64,000 nt of DNA from Roseospira marina (GTDB lineage Bacteria; Pseudomonadota; Alphaproteobacteria; Rhodospirillales; Rhodospirillaceae), in the NCBI RefSeq assembly GCF_014197855.1, contig NZ_JACIGJ010000009.1:116989-180988 (forward strand). Direction: 5' to 3'. The notes under the pieces were generated by a model. It did not search any database. It was not told the origin of the DNA and was given only the letters and a program-made list of their open reading frames with translations. Positions 34,848 to 43,801 of the stretch are shown here, one piece after another. Every line of letters begins with the position of its first letter. The stretch's first letter is position 1. The translations under genes were made by a program, and so were the position numbers.

Positions 34848-35618
34848 GTGAGCGCATCCAACCTGTTCGACCTGACCGGCCGACGCGCGCTGGTGACTGG
34901 GTCGGGCCAAGGCATCGGGTTTTCGTTGGCCCGAGGGCTCGCCCAGGCCGGCGCCGAGATCATTCTGAACGATATCGACCCGTCGCGCCTGGAGGGCGCC
35001 GCCACGACTCTGCGCGACGCCGGTGTTATCGTTCACACGCTGCCCTTCGACGTGACGGCGCCGGAGGCGGTCGCGGCCGCCATCGATGGCTTCGAGGCCG
35101 AGACCGGGCCGATCGACATCCTGGTCAACAACGCCGGCATGCAAGTCCGCGCCCCGCTGGAGGCGTTCCCGGTCGAGCGGTTCGACGCGCTGATGCGGCT
35201 GAATCTGAACGCGGTGTTCTACTGCGGGCAGGCGGTGGCCCGGCACATGATCGGGCGTGGGGCCGGCAAGATCGTCAACATCTGCTCGGTGCAGACGGCG
35301 CTGGCGCGGCCCTCGATTGCGCCGTACACGGCCTCGAAGGGCGGGGTGGCCAACCTGACCAAGGGCATGGCGACCGACTGGGCCCGCCACGGCCTTCAGA
35401 TCAACGGGCTGGCCCCGGGGTACTTCAAGACCGAGCTGACCTCGGCCCTCGTGGCCGACGAGGCGTTCACCGTCTGGCTCAGCGCCCGCACCCCGGCCGG
35501 CCGCTGGGGCGACGTTGAGGAGTTGATCGGCGCCTGCGTCTTCCTGGCCTCGCCCGCCTCCAGTTTCGTGAACGGACACATTCTCTATGTCGACGGCGGC
35601 ATCACAAGTTCGGTTTGA
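34848..35618 (+). CDS. idnO: Gluconate 5-dehydrogenase-like SDR (5-ketogluconate reductase)
   Basis: A 256-residue short-chain dehydrogenase. The cofactor motif TGSGQGIG lies at about 17-24, NNAG at about 90, and the catalytic Tyr-Lys in YTASKGG. The length and the start NLFDLTGRRALVTG match IdnO, which reduces 5-ketogluconate to gluconate. The start is GTG at 34848 because GGAGG precedes it and the protein then has the family length. The in-frame ATG at 34776 lacks a ribosome site and lies just after operator 3. It overlaps the kinase gene by 32 bases. Confidence 0.87.
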   Translation: MSASNLFDLTGRRALVTGSGQGIGFSLARGLAQAGAEIILNDIDPSRLEGAATTLRDAGVIVHTLPFDVTAPEAVAAAIDGFEAETGPIDILVNNAGMQVRAPLEAFPVERFDALMRLNLNAVFYCGQAVARHMIGRGAGKIVNICSVQTALARPSIAPYTASKGGVANLTKGMATDWARHGLQINGLAPGYFKTELTSALVADEAFTVWLSARTPAGRWGDVEELIGACVFLASPASSFVNGHILYVDGGITSSV

Positions 35619-36150
35619 GCGGCGCCCCATCGTGGTCGTCATGGGCGTGTCGGGGTCCGGGAAGTCGACCATCGGCGCCGCCCTGGCGCAACGGCTGGGG
35701 GTTCCGTTCCTCGATGCGGACGATGTCCACCCGGCCGCGAACGTCCGGAAGATGGCCAGCGGCGTCCCGCTGACCGACGCGGACCGCTGGCCCTGGCTGG
35801 GCGCGCTCGGCGCGGCGATGCGGGAGCATGCCGACGCCGAGGGCGGCGTGGTCTCCGGATGCTCGGCGCTCAAGCGGGCATACCGCCAACGCCTGATGGA
35901 CACCATCGGCCGGCCGGTGCTGTTCCTGGTGCTGGACGGTTGCCGCGAGACCCTGTTTGCCCGCATGAGCGCGCGCGGGGACCACTACATGCCCCCGGGC
36001 CTGCTCGACAGCCAACTGGCGGACCTGGAACGCCCGGACGCGGCGGAGCCCGCCCTGACCCTGTCCATTGAACAGGACGTCGATACCCTGGTGGAGGAGG
36101 CGATGGCGGCGCTGGCCGTCCTGACGCCATCACCATCCCCCGCGTCCTGA
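35587..36150 (+). CDS. gntK: Gluconokinase
   Basis: A 187-residue kinase of the GntK/IdnK family. The P-loop MGVSGSGKST lies near residue 19, followed by LDADDVHPAANVRKMASGVPLTDADRWPWL, CSALKRAYRQRL and FARMSARGDHYMPPGLLDSQLADLE. It makes 6-phosphogluconate for the Entner-Doudoroff or pentose phosphate pathway. The start at 35587 lies inside the end of idnO, implying translational coupling. A later start near the P-loop is possible but would remove the first strand. Confidence 0.9.
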   Translation: MSTAASQVRFERRPIVVVMGVSGSGKSTIGAALAQRLGVPFLDADDVHPAANVRKMASGVPLTDADRWPWLGALGAAMREHADAEGGVVSGCSALKRAYRQRLMDTIGRPVLFLVLDGCRETLFARMSARGDHYMPPGLLDSQLADLERPDAAEPALTLSIEQDVDTLVEEAMAALAVLTPSPSPAS

Positions 36151-36185
36151 CACCCAATCGCCCAGCCCCCGTTCGGGAGGACTCC

Positions 36186-37076
36186 ATGGCAGACTCAGTG
36201 AACACCCGCGTCGGCGTCGTCGGCGTCGGCATCATGGGCACCGCGATCGCAACCCGCCTGCTGGACTGCGGCCTGACCGTCACCCTCTACGACCGCAGCG
36301 AAGAGAAGGTCGCCGCCATGGTCGCCAAGGGCGCCGTTGCGGCCGCCTCGGCGCGCGCGGTCGCCGCGGCGTCGGACGTCGTGATCCTGTCGCTCAACAA
36401 TGCCGCCATCGTCGAGACCGCCGTGTTCGGCCCCGACGGCGTGGCCGAGGCCGCGTCGCCGGACAAGCTGCTGGTCGATATGTCGTCCATCGATCCGGAG
36501 TCGACCAAGGTCCTGGCCGCGCGCCTGAAGGACGACTTTGGCATGGCGTGGCTCGACAGCCCCCTGTCCGGCGGCGCGCCGGGCGCGGTGTCGGGCACGC
36601 TGGCGGTGATGGCCGGCGGGACGGAGGAGGACTTCGCCCGCGCCCGCCCGGTCATGGATCACCTGTGCGCCAACTTCACCCTCATGGGCCCGTCGGGCGC
36701 CGGGCAAACCACCAAGCTGGTCAATCAAGTGCTGTGCGCCGTCGGCTTCCAGGCCATCGCCGAGGCCACCCAGTTGGCGCTCAACGGCGGCGTCGCCGTG
36801 GACCGCATTCCGGCCGCCCTGTCCGGCGGCCGCGCCGACTCCCGACTGTTGCAGGAGTTCATGGCCAAGATGGGCGCGCACGATTATTCGCCCACGGGCC
36901 GCCTGGACAACATGCTGAAGGATCTGGAGGCCGTGCAGGCCTTTGCGGCCAAGACCCGCACCGGCATGCCGCTCACCGCCCTGACCACGGAGATCCACCG
37001 CCTGTTCGTGGCCGCCGGCAAGGGCGGCGACGACAACGCGGCCCTGATGAAGCTGTTCAACGGCCCGGCCGACTAG
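36186..37076 (+). CDS. NAD(P)-dependent beta-hydroxyacid dehydrogenase (3-hydroxyisobutyrate dehydrogenase family)
   Basis: A 296-residue protein. The N-terminal Rossmann motif is GVVGVGIMGTAIATRLL, the substrate-binding DSPLSGGAPGAVSGTLAVMAGG lies near 122-143, and the catalytic-lysine segment GAGQTTKLVNQ near 170. Family members act on tartronate semialdehyde, 3-hydroxyisobutyrate, 6-phosphogluconate or glyoxylate. In this cluster a role with sugar-acid breakdown products such as tartronate semialdehyde is plausible, but the substrate is not decided by the sequence. It lies 35 bp after gluconokinase in the same direction. Confidence 0.83.
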   Translation: MADSVNTRVGVVGVGIMGTAIATRLLDCGLTVTLYDRSEEKVAAMVAKGAVAAASARAVAAASDVVILSLNNAAIVETAVFGPDGVAEAASPDKLLVDMSSIDPESTKVLAARLKDDFGMAWLDSPLSGGAPGAVSGTLAVMAGGTEEDFARARPVMDHLCANFTLMGPSGAGQTTKLVNQVLCAVGFQAIAEATQLALNGGVAVDRIPAALSGGRADSRLLQEFMAKMGAHDYSPTGRLDNMLKDLEAVQAFAAKTRTGMPLTALTTEIHRLFVAAGKGGDDNAALMKLFNGPAD

Positions 37077-37114
37077 CCCCGATCGCTCCCCAACAAACGC
37101 CTCATTCCAAAAGA

Positions 37115-37137
37115 CCGGTGTCGCGCGGCGACACCGG
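37115..37137 (+). other. Perfect hairpin between the dehydrogenase and the small gene
   Basis: CCGGTGTCGC (37115-37124) pairs with GCGACACCGG (37128-37137) across a three-base loop. No T-run follows, so it is more likely an mRNA-stabilising or pausing element than a full terminator. Confidence 0.6.
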
Positions 37138-37204
37138 GGGGACGGGTGCCCTCCTGCATGCGCCCCAACGGTTCCAGCCACCCCGGTTCCAGGAGACCGC
37201 ATCC

Positions 37205-37537
37205 ATGATTACCCGTTATGCCCTGTTCGAGGGCTCCGTCCATCCGTCGCGCGAGGCGGATTTCCGCACGGCTGTATTGGAGACCATCGTCCCGTGCTGG
37301 ACCGCGTTCCCGGGGGCGCTGGATGTCCGGGTGACCTTCACCGACGCCCGCGACGAGGGCGCGCCGATCTATCCGCTGATCCTGGCGATCAGCTATCCGG
37401 ACACAGAGGTTCTGGAGCGGGCGCTGGCCAGCGAGGCGCGGACGCACGCCATTGCCGCCACCAACGCCGTCATGGGCGAGTACTTCACGGGTCGCATCCA
37501 TCATCACGTGACGCAGGCCCACGTTTATCCGCTCTGA
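37205..37537 (+). CDS. Small ferredoxin-fold (Dabb/EthD-like) protein
   Basis: A 110-residue cytoplasmic protein starting MITRYALFEGSVHPSREADF, with a pattern of alternating strands and helices like the dimeric alpha-beta barrel superfamily. Conserved-looking features are HPSREADFR near the start and a histidine-rich C-terminus (GRIHHHVTQAHVYPL). Proteins like this often sit in sugar-acid catabolic operons without a known reaction. It is the last intact gene of the idn-type operon. The start ATG at 37205 follows CCAGGAGA. The function is unknown. Confidence 0.7.
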   Translation: MITRYALFEGSVHPSREADFRTAVLETIVPCWTAFPGALDVRVTFTDARDEGAPIYPLILAISYPDTEVLERALASEARTHAIAATNAVMGEYFTGRIHHHVTQAHVYPL

Positions 37538-37608
37538 CGCCTCTCCGCAGACGGGACCGGGCCGGCCTACCGCCGCCGCACAGATGGGCGAGCGCGCGCT
37601 GAGGCACG

Positions 37609-37777
37609 CGCATCGGCGTGGAACTGGGCGCGGACATCATCAAGACGGACTGGCCCGGCTCCGCCGAGGCGCTGCGCCACTTCCCCCATCGCCGTCATGA
37701 CGGCGGTCTGGGCTATCATTCACGAGGGCGCGAGCGTCGATGAGGCCGTGGGTGGCGTCGCCGTGTCCGCTGCGTGA
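37609..37777 (+). pseudogene. Remnant of a DeoC/LacD-family (LsrF-like, class I) aldolase
   Basis: Two reading-frame pieces match the end of a class I aldolase. IGVELGADIIKTDWPGSAEA (37612 onward) carries the Schiff-base-lysine type motif GADIIKT. In another frame, AVMTAVWAIIHEGASVDEAV (about 37691-37750) matches the family's C-terminus, ending at TGA 37775-37777. The roughly 60 residues that normally lie between them are missing, and a stop precedes the first piece at 37600-37602. The gene is therefore a deletion-damaged relic that probably belonged to the sugar-acid operon. Confidence 0.6.
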
Positions 37778-37803
37778 GGCCGGGTCGTATCAGCCGGGCC
37801 GTA

Positions 37804-38499
37804 TCAGAAGGTGGTCGGCGTGTTGACCCAGAGAATGCGGGTGACGCCCTCCGCTTTGTTGCGGTAACTGTGCGGCAGGTCCGAGTTGAAGTGGAAGGAA
37901 TCGCCCGCCGCGAAGGTGTACGTCCGGCCCCCGATCATCATCTCAACCACCCCTTCCAGCACATAGCCGATTTCCTCGCCGGCGTGGGTGATGTCGCCCC
38001 CGCTTTCGGCGCCGGGTTCGAGCACATGAATGTTGCCATCGACGATCTGCCCCGGTAGGGCCGGCGCGAGCCGCTCCAGGCGGATCGCCGGTCGGTCTTC
38101 CGCGCGCCGCACCAGGACGGCCGGCCGCTCCCCTTCCCGGTACACCGTGACGCCCGACGCCTCGGCGGCCGAAAACAGCTCGGCGATGGAGGTGTCCAGC
38201 GCCGCCGCGATCCGATGCAGGATGCGCAGCGAGGGCGTCGCGTGATCCGTTTCGATCTTCGACAGCATGGACATGGAGCAATTGGCCTTTTCGGCCACGT
38301 CGCGCAACCGCAGCTTCTTCTGGCGCCGGACCGCGCGCAGGCGGGCGCCCAGGTCCTGAAACTGCGATGGATCGTCCGTGCGGGGAGTCTGAGGGGGGGG
38401 TAACACCGGCGTCGAGTCCTTAACAGCCCATGGGGGTCCGCGCGCCGACGACGGTGGAACGGGCGTTGTTCCCCGTTCGTCCGGTGGTCGCGCCACCAA
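37804..38499 (-). CDS. XRE-family regulator with C-terminal cupin domain
   Basis: A protein of up to 231 residues. It has a proline-rich N-terminus (1-45), an XRE helix-turn-helix at about 50-105 (LRLRDVAEKANCSMSMLSKIETDHATPSLRILHRIAAAL) and a cupin_2 domain at about 150-220 (EIGYVLEGVVEMMIGGRTYTFAAGDSFHFNSDLPHSYRN). This architecture is typical of PuuR/SutR-type regulators of amine, amino acid or amide metabolism. The start is uncertain: the longest frame uses TTG at 38499, and shorter forms are possible. It is divergent from the Liv-type transporter cluster, which it probably controls. Confidence 0.83.
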   Translation of the reverse strand: MVARPPDERGTTPVPPSSARGPPWAVKDSTPVLPPPQTPRTDDPSQFQDLGARLRAVRRQKKLRLRDVAEKANCSMSMLSKIETDHATPSLRILHRIAAALDTSIAELFSAAEASGVTVYREGERPAVLVRRAEDRPAIRLERLAPALPGQIVDGNIHVLEPGAESGGDITHAGEEIGYVLEGVVEMMIGGRTYTFAAGDSFHFNSDLPHSYRNKAEGVTRILWVNTPTTF

Positions 38500-38859
38500 G
38501 TCCGAAGCCCCGCATCAGTTTCCCTTAATTCAAACTGGTTGAATAGTCAGGCCTTTTCAAGGCAGCATTTTTAAGTCGTGAAATATAATATAGCGACCAA
38601 AAATAGGCAAGGTGCCTGTGGCATAAGACAAGTTTTTATAATTTTTTCAGTACGTTAGCGTGTGCGCACAAAATTCGGTCATCGTCGTCCGCCTGTCTTC
38701 TTTTTCGGCAAAACCGTACATCCGACATTAAAACCGCTTGATCTGGGTGAAATCATCGGCCACCGTCGTTGGTGTTGATACGGGCCGGCCGCGGCGACGA
38801 CGCCGGGAACGATGCGGTTCGGATACGCTCTGCCACGCTTCGAACAGGACAGCCGATCG
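38500..38859. other. 360-bp AT-rich divergent control region upstream of the Liv-type operon
   Basis: No gene is seen. The centre (38520-38680) is strongly AT-rich in an otherwise GC-rich window. It holds an inverted repeat TTCAA-ACTGG-TTGAA (38531-38545), a small GCCTT/AAGGC hairpin (38553-38565), a TATAAT element (38637-38642) without a good -35, and the palindrome TGTGCGCACA (38661-38670). These are candidate binding sites for the XRE-cupin regulator or for global regulators. None can be assigned from sequence alone. Confidence 0.55.
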
Positions 38860-40026
38860 ATGAAGACTCCCCTTCGCAAGAGCATGGGCGCCGCCCTCGC
38901 GGTCGCCGTGGCGCTGACCACCGTTCCCGCCGTCGCCAAGGATACCGTGAAGATCGCCTTCATTGGGCCCCTGACGGGCGGCGTGTCCGCGCAAGGCCTG
39001 GGCGGCCGCAATTCCGCCGTCCTGGCGGTGGCGCTGCGAAATCAGGACGAGGATGCGGCCTACACGTACGACCTCGTCTCGCTGGATGACGAGTGCAAGC
39101 CGAATGTCGGGGTGCAGGTCGCCACCAAGACCGCCGCCGATCGCCATGTCATCGGGGCGATCACGCACTACTGTTCCGCCGTCGCCATGGGCGCGGTGGA
39201 CATCTACCACAAGTTCGGCCTGCCCGTGATCGTCTGGGGCGCCGTGCTGCCGGACATCACCTACGGCAACGACTATGCCGAGGTGCACCGCGTCAACGGG
39301 ACCATGATCAACCAGAACGAGGTCGCGGCCCAGTTCATGCTGGACCACGGCTACAAGACCTGGGCGGTCATCCACGACACGACCGACTACGGCAAGGGTC
39401 ACAACAAATACTTCTCGGAGTTCCTGACCAAGGGTGGTGGCGAAATTCTCGGAACGTTCGGCGTGACCGCCGATCAGCGTGACTTCACCGCTGAGTTGAC
39501 CAAGATCAAGGACCTGGACCCCGACGTCATCTACTTCGGTGGTCTGACCCCCCTCGGCGTCCGCATCCGCCAGCAGATGGACAAGCTGGGCATCGACGCG
39601 CAGTTCCAGGGCACCTCCGGCATCGTGTCGGAGTCCTTTGTCGAGGGCGTGGGCGATCTGGCCGAAGGCACGGTGGCCTTCCGCGAGGGCGCGCCGGCCG
39701 AGAAGCTGCCGGGCGGTCAGTTCTTCCTGAGCGAGTATGAAACGGCGGGCTATGACGAGCCGGCCGAGGCCTATGGCCCGTTCGCCTTCGCCGCCACCAA
39801 CCTCTTGATGGACGCCATCGAGGCGGTCGGTCCGGACCGCAAGGCCGTCACCGAGTATCTGGCCGACATCGAGAACCACGAGTCCATCACGGGGCCGATC
39901 TCGTTCGACGACCACGGCCAGAACACGGTCGCCGTCATCACCAAGTACGTGGTGCAGGACGGGACCTGGACCGTGTGGGAGGACAGCGCCTACGCCAGCG
40001 GCGACCGCGCCCTGGCCCGGCCGTGA
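38860..40026 (+). CDS. Liv-type ABC transporter substrate-binding protein
   Basis: A 388-residue periplasmic binding protein with a signal peptide (MKTPLRKSMGAALAVAVALT, cleavage near residue 27). The type I fold begins VKIAFIGPLTGGVSAQGLGGRNSAVLAV. Conserved segments are AITHYCSAVAMGAVDIYHKF and WAVIHDTTDYGKGHNKYFSEFL. It probably binds an amino acid derivative or amide rather than plain leucine, as suggested by the enzymes at the end of the operon. The start at 38860 gives the signal peptide. Confidence 0.9.
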   Translation: MKTPLRKSMGAALAVAVALTTVPAVAKDTVKIAFIGPLTGGVSAQGLGGRNSAVLAVALRNQDEDAAYTYDLVSLDDECKPNVGVQVATKTAADRHVIGAITHYCSAVAMGAVDIYHKFGLPVIVWGAVLPDITYGNDYAEVHRVNGTMINQNEVAAQFMLDHGYKTWAVIHDTTDYGKGHNKYFSEFLTKGGGEILGTFGVTADQRDFTAELTKIKDLDPDVIYFGGLTPLGVRIRQQMDKLGIDAQFQGTSGIVSESFVEGVGDLAEGTVAFREGAPAEKLPGGQFFLSEYETAGYDEPAEAYGPFAFAATNLLMDAIEAVGPDRKAVTEYLADIENHESITGPISFDDHGQNTVAVITKYVVQDGTWTVWEDSAYASGDRALARP

Positions 40027-40040
40027 CCCCGTAACCGGGG
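40027..40040 (+). other. Small hairpin after the binding-protein gene
   Basis: CCCCG-TAAC-CGGGG at 40027-40040 lies directly after the stop codon of the binding-protein gene. Such a hairpin can protect the upstream mRNA segment so that the binding protein is made in excess over the permeases. Confidence 0.4.
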
Positions 40041-40141
40041 GATCGCCAGATCCATCGCGGCGCGGGCACCTTGGTCCGTGCCGCGAAGCCCTTTGTGACT
40101 CCGCCCGCTACCTTCCGCCTTCAGACGACGGAGCGCCGTCC

Positions 40142-41062
40142 ATGGACATCGGCCTGCTGGGGCAGTACCTGGCCAACGGGATCATCCTTGGCACCATGTA
40201 CGCCCTGGTCGCCGTCGGGTTCACGCTGTTCTTCGGCGTGCTCGACGTCATCAAGTTCTCGCACGGCGATGTGCTGATGCTGGGGGCCTTCACCGGCTTC
40301 ACGGCCTTTCTGGGCCTGGAGTTCGTCGGGGTCACCGACCCCTGGGTGCAGGTTCTCGTGGTGACCCTGGTCGCCGTCGCCGGCACCGCCTTCATCGGCG
40401 CCGTCATCGCCCGCTACCTCGTGCTGCCGCTCAAGGCGGCGCCGCCGCTCAATATTCTGCTCATCACCCTGATGCTGGGCACGGCGATCCGCGAGGCGGT
40501 GCGGCTGTTCTACCCCAACGGCTCCAATCCCAAGCCGTTTCCCGCCTTGCTGCCGGACGCCTCCACCGACCTGGGCAACTTTACCCTGCGCGCGGACAGC
40601 GTGATCCTGGTGGCCGTTGGCCTCGCGGTCATCGTCGGCCTGCACCTGCTGATCAACCGCACCCGCCTGGGGCTGGCCATCCGCGCCGTGGCGCAGGACG
40701 AGGAAACCGCCCGGATCATGGGCATCAACTACACCATGATCGTGCTGGTCACCTTCGCCATCGGGTCGGGCGCCGCCGCCTTCGCCGGCATCATGAACGG
40801 CCTGTATTACAACGAGATCAATTTCGGCATGGGCCTCCTTTTGGGGCTGATCGGGTTCTCCGCCGCCATCGTCGGCGGCCTGGGCAACCTGTACGGCGCC
40901 ATTCTGGGCGGGTTCCTGTTCGCCGCCTTGCAGACCATCGGTGCCGTCGCCCTGCCGTTCGCCAGCGCCTACAAGGATGTGTTCGCCTTCGGGGTCGTCA
41001 TCGCCGTTATGGCTTGGAAGCCCACCGGCCTGATTGCCGAACGCACCAGTGATCGAGTGTGA
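40142..41062 (+). CDS. Branched-chain amino acid-type ABC permease, LivH family
   Basis: A 306-residue inner-membrane protein with about eight helices. LivH hallmarks are NGIILGTMYALVAVGFTLFFGVLDVIKFSHGDVLMLGAF at the start and the coupling loop TRLGLAIRAVAQDEETARIMGINYTMI. It forms the membrane channel with the LivM-type subunit. The following gene starts nine bases after its stop or overlaps it, depending on the start chosen. Confidence 0.93.
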   Translation: MDIGLLGQYLANGIILGTMYALVAVGFTLFFGVLDVIKFSHGDVLMLGAFTGFTAFLGLEFVGVTDPWVQVLVVTLVAVAGTAFIGAVIARYLVLPLKAAPPLNILLITLMLGTAIREAVRLFYPNGSNPKPFPALLPDASTDLGNFTLRADSVILVAVGLAVIVGLHLLINRTRLGLAIRAVAQDEETARIMGINYTMIVLVTFAIGSGAAAFAGIMNGLYYNEINFGMGLLLGLIGFSAAIVGGLGNLYGAILGGFLFAALQTIGAVALPFASAYKDVFAFGVVIAVMAWKPTGLIAERTSDRV

Positions 41063-41070
41063 GCCCCGCC

Positions 41071-42261
41071 ATGTCCACAGACACCCAGACTGCGCCGCGC
41101 CCGACCTGGCTGGGGTTGCCGCCCCTGGCCGTGGGCCTGCTGGTCGTCGTGCTCGCCAGCGCCTACGCCTGGCTGTTCCTCCATGCCGAATCCCAGGTCG
41201 TGGTGCTGGTGCTGCTGGCCGTGGCCGCCCTCGCCGCCGTCGTGGGCGGGCGCACCGGCGCCGACCGTGTGCTCGCCACCGCCATGAGCCAGCATTCGCG
41301 GGCCATGAACGGCGCCATCGTCGCCGGCCTGCTGGCGGTGATCGCCCTGTTCGCCACCGATCACTTCCCGCTGCTGATGCTGACCACGGTGCTGCTGTAC
41401 ATGACGGCGGCGCTGGGGCTGAACATCCAGTTCGGCTACGCGGGCATGGTGAACTTTGCCGGTGCGGCCTTCTTCGGCATCGGCGCCTACACCGCCGCCG
41501 TCATGACCACCCAGACGGGCCTGCCGCCGCTGCTGATCCTGATCCTGGGCGGGGTGATGGCGGCGCTGATCGGCTTCGTCCTGGTGATCCCGGTGGTGCG
41601 GACCCGCGGGCACTACGCCGCCGTGGTGACCATCGCCTTTTCGGTCCTGTTCAAGACGTTCCTGGAGGTCAACGACATCCTTGGCGGCCCGCAGGGCCTG
41701 ATGGTGGATTCCATGAAGATCCTCGGGTGGGACTTCAACGCCAGTCCGGTCCTGTTCGGGGTCGAGATGTCGTTCTACCTGAACTACGCGCTGCTCGGCG
41801 CGGCGTTGGCGGTCCTGGCCTTTGTGTTCACGCGGCGGCTGGAACGCTCCTGGGTGGGGCTGACGCTGGACGCCGTGCGGTTGGACGATACGGCCTCCGC
41901 CTGCTTCGGCATCGGCATCACCCGGGCCAAGGTGCTGGCCTTCACCCTCGGCAACGTCATGGTCGGAATGGCCGGCGCGCTGTACGGCATGATGATCAGC
42001 TTCATCGCGCCGACCAGCTTCACGTTCTCGGACAGCCTGCTGCTGGTCGCCATCGTTCTGTTGGGCGGCATGGGCAGCCCCTGGGGCACGGCGCTTGCCG
42101 CCTTCATCGTGATCGTGCTGCCGGAGAAGCTCCAGATCATCCAGGAGTACCGGTTCCTGCTGTTCTCCGTTCTGGTGATCGCGATGCTGCTGTTCCGTCC
42201 GGATGGTCTGCTGCCGCGCACGGTGCGGGCGTACATTCCGGGCTGGAGGGCCAAGCCATGA
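41071..42261 (+). CDS. Branched-chain amino acid-type ABC permease, LivM family
   Basis: A permease of about 396 residues and about 10 helices. Conserved blocks are YMTAALGLNIQFGYAGMVNFAGAAFFGIGAYT and the coupling region LTLDAVRLDDTASACFGIGITRAKVLAFTLG. The ATG at 41071 is used; a GTG at 41059 overlapping the livH stop would add four residues. It overlaps the following ATPase gene by four bases. Confidence 0.92.
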   Translation: MSTDTQTAPRPTWLGLPPLAVGLLVVVLASAYAWLFLHAESQVVVLVLLAVAALAAVVGGRTGADRVLATAMSQHSRAMNGAIVAGLLAVIALFATDHFPLLMLTTVLLYMTAALGLNIQFGYAGMVNFAGAAFFGIGAYTAAVMTTQTGLPPLLILILGGVMAALIGFVLVIPVVRTRGHYAAVVTIAFSVLFKTFLEVNDILGGPQGLMVDSMKILGWDFNASPVLFGVEMSFYLNYALLGAALAVLAFVFTRRLERSWVGLTLDAVRLDDTASACFGIGITRAKVLAFTLGNVMVGMAGALYGMMISFIAPTSFTFSDSLLLVAIVLLGGMGSPWGTALAAFIVIVLPEKLQIIQEYRFLLFSVLVIAMLLFRPDGLLPRTVRAYIPGWRAKP

Positions 42262-43046
42262 CCCGACCCACGACCGACGCGGTTCTGGAGATCGACGCCC
42301 TGTCCAAGACGTTCGGCGGCGTGACCGCGCTGGATGCCTTCACCATGAGCGTCCGCCGCGGCGACATCGTCGGCCTGCTCGGTCCCAACGGGTCGGGCAA
42401 GACCACCAGCTTCAACGCGGTGACCGGCATTTTCCCGCCCTCCGGCGGGACCGTGCGCTTCGACGGCGCGGACATCACCGGCCTGTCGCCGCAGAAGGTC
42501 TACGCCGCCGGCATCGCCCGCACCTTCCAGCGCTCGCGGCTGTGCCTGCCGCTGTCGATTTTCGACAACATCATGATCGGCAACCACGGCCGCCTGACGA
42601 AAGGCCTGTGGTTCAATCTGATGCGCCGCCGGGCCTTCCGCCGGGAGTTCGAGCAGGGCTACGAGGACGCCCGCGCCCTGGTGCGGACGTTCTCGACCGC
42701 CCTTGCGGATCGTCTGTTCGAGCCGGTCGGCGCGCTGCCCATGATCGAGCGTCGCCGCATCGAGATCTGCCGCGCGCTCATCAGCCGGCCCCGGCTTCTG
42801 CTGCTGGACGAGCCCTCCGCCGGGATGACGCACGACGAAACGACCCAGCTCATGGACGACATTCTCGACGTGCGCGGCCGCATCGAGGGGCTGTCGATCA
42901 TCATCATCGAGCACGAGATGGGCGTGATCGAGCGCATCACGGACCAGTGCGTGGTTCTCAACTACGGGCGCAAGATCTGCGAGGGGCCCTACGCCCACAT
43001 CGCGGCCGATCCCGAGGTTCAGCGGGCCTACCTGGGGGCGGAGTGA
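42258..43046 (+). CDS. ABC transporter ATP-binding protein, LivG family
   Basis: A 262-residue ATPase with Walker A GPNGSGKTTS, a LivG-type AGIARTFQRSRL segment and Walker B LLLLDEPSAGMT. The signature region reads LPMIERRRIEICRAL, where the usual LSGG is not canonical. A diverged signature is common in some LivG proteins, but here the Ser-Gly-Gly core is missing and may alter ATP hydrolysis. The start ATG overlaps the permease stop. Confidence 0.92.
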   Translation: MTRPTTDAVLEIDALSKTFGGVTALDAFTMSVRRGDIVGLLGPNGSGKTTSFNAVTGIFPPSGGTVRFDGADITGLSPQKVYAAGIARTFQRSRLCLPLSIFDNIMIGNHGRLTKGLWFNLMRRRAFRREFEQGYEDARALVRTFSTALADRLFEPVGALPMIERRRIEICRALISRPRLLLLDEPSAGMTHDETTQLMDDILDVRGRIEGLSIIIIEHEMGVIERITDQCVVLNYGRKICEGPYAHIAADPEVQRAYLGAE

Positions 43047-43051
43047 GCACC

Positions 43052-43759
43052 ATGACCGGCATCACCATCGAGAACCTCTCCACCGGTTACGACAAGGCCG
43101 ACGTCCTGCTCGACCTGTCGCTGACCGTGAAGCCCGGCACCATCACCTGCCTGCTCGGCTCCAACGGCGCGGGCAAGACCACGGTCATCCGCTCGATCCT
43201 GGGCCTGACGCCGCCGCGCCGGGGCACCATCCGCCTCGGGGACACCGACATCACCGGGATGGCCACCCATAAGGTCATAGCCCAGGGGCTGGCCTGCATC
43301 CCCGAGGGTCGGCGCATGTTCCCCAAGCTGACGGTGGAGGAGAACTTGCGGCTGGGGGCCTATCAGGTGTCCGACGAGGCCCTCATCCGCGCCCGCATGG
43401 AGACCGTGTTCGAGACCTTCCCGCGGCTGGCCGAACGCCGCGACCAGTTGGCCGGGACCATGTCCGGCGGCGAGCAGGCCATGGTGTCCATCGGACGCGG
43501 GCTGATGAGCGGGCCCAAGATCCTGCTGATCGACGAGCCGTCGCTGGGCCTGTCGCCGCTCTACGTAAAAGAGAACTTCAAGATCATCGACGGGATCCGT
43601 GACCAGGGGGTGACCGTGTTCCTGGTGGAGCAGAACGTCCGCCAGACCCTGGGCATCGCCGATTACGGCTATGTCCTGTCCGGCGGTCGGCTGATCGCGG
43701 AGGGCACGGCCGAGGCCCTGAAGGCCAGCCCCGAGGTTCACGCCGCCTATTTCGGCTGA
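43052..43759 (+). CDS. ABC transporter ATP-binding protein, LivF family
   Basis: A 235-residue ATPase with Walker A GSNGAGKTTV, the signature MSGGEQAMVSIGRGL and Walker B ILLIDEPSLGLSP. The ACIPEGRRMFPKLTVEENLRLGAY block is typical of LivF. Its canonical signature may compensate for the diverged one in the LivG partner, as in asymmetric ABC ATPase pairs. The start at 43052 has GGAG eight bases upstream. Confidence 0.93.
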   Translation: MTGITIENLSTGYDKADVLLDLSLTVKPGTITCLLGSNGAGKTTVIRSILGLTPPRRGTIRLGDTDITGMATHKVIAQGLACIPEGRRMFPKLTVEENLRLGAYQVSDEALIRARMETVFETFPRLAERRDQLAGTMSGGEQAMVSIGRGLMSGPKILLIDEPSLGLSPLYVKENFKIIDGIRDQGVTVFLVEQNVRQTLGIADYGYVLSGGRLIAEGTAEALKASPEVHAAYFG

Positions 43760-43801
43760 CGCGACCTCTTTCCTACCCGATTCCCCCCCTGGAGACCCTG
43801 A

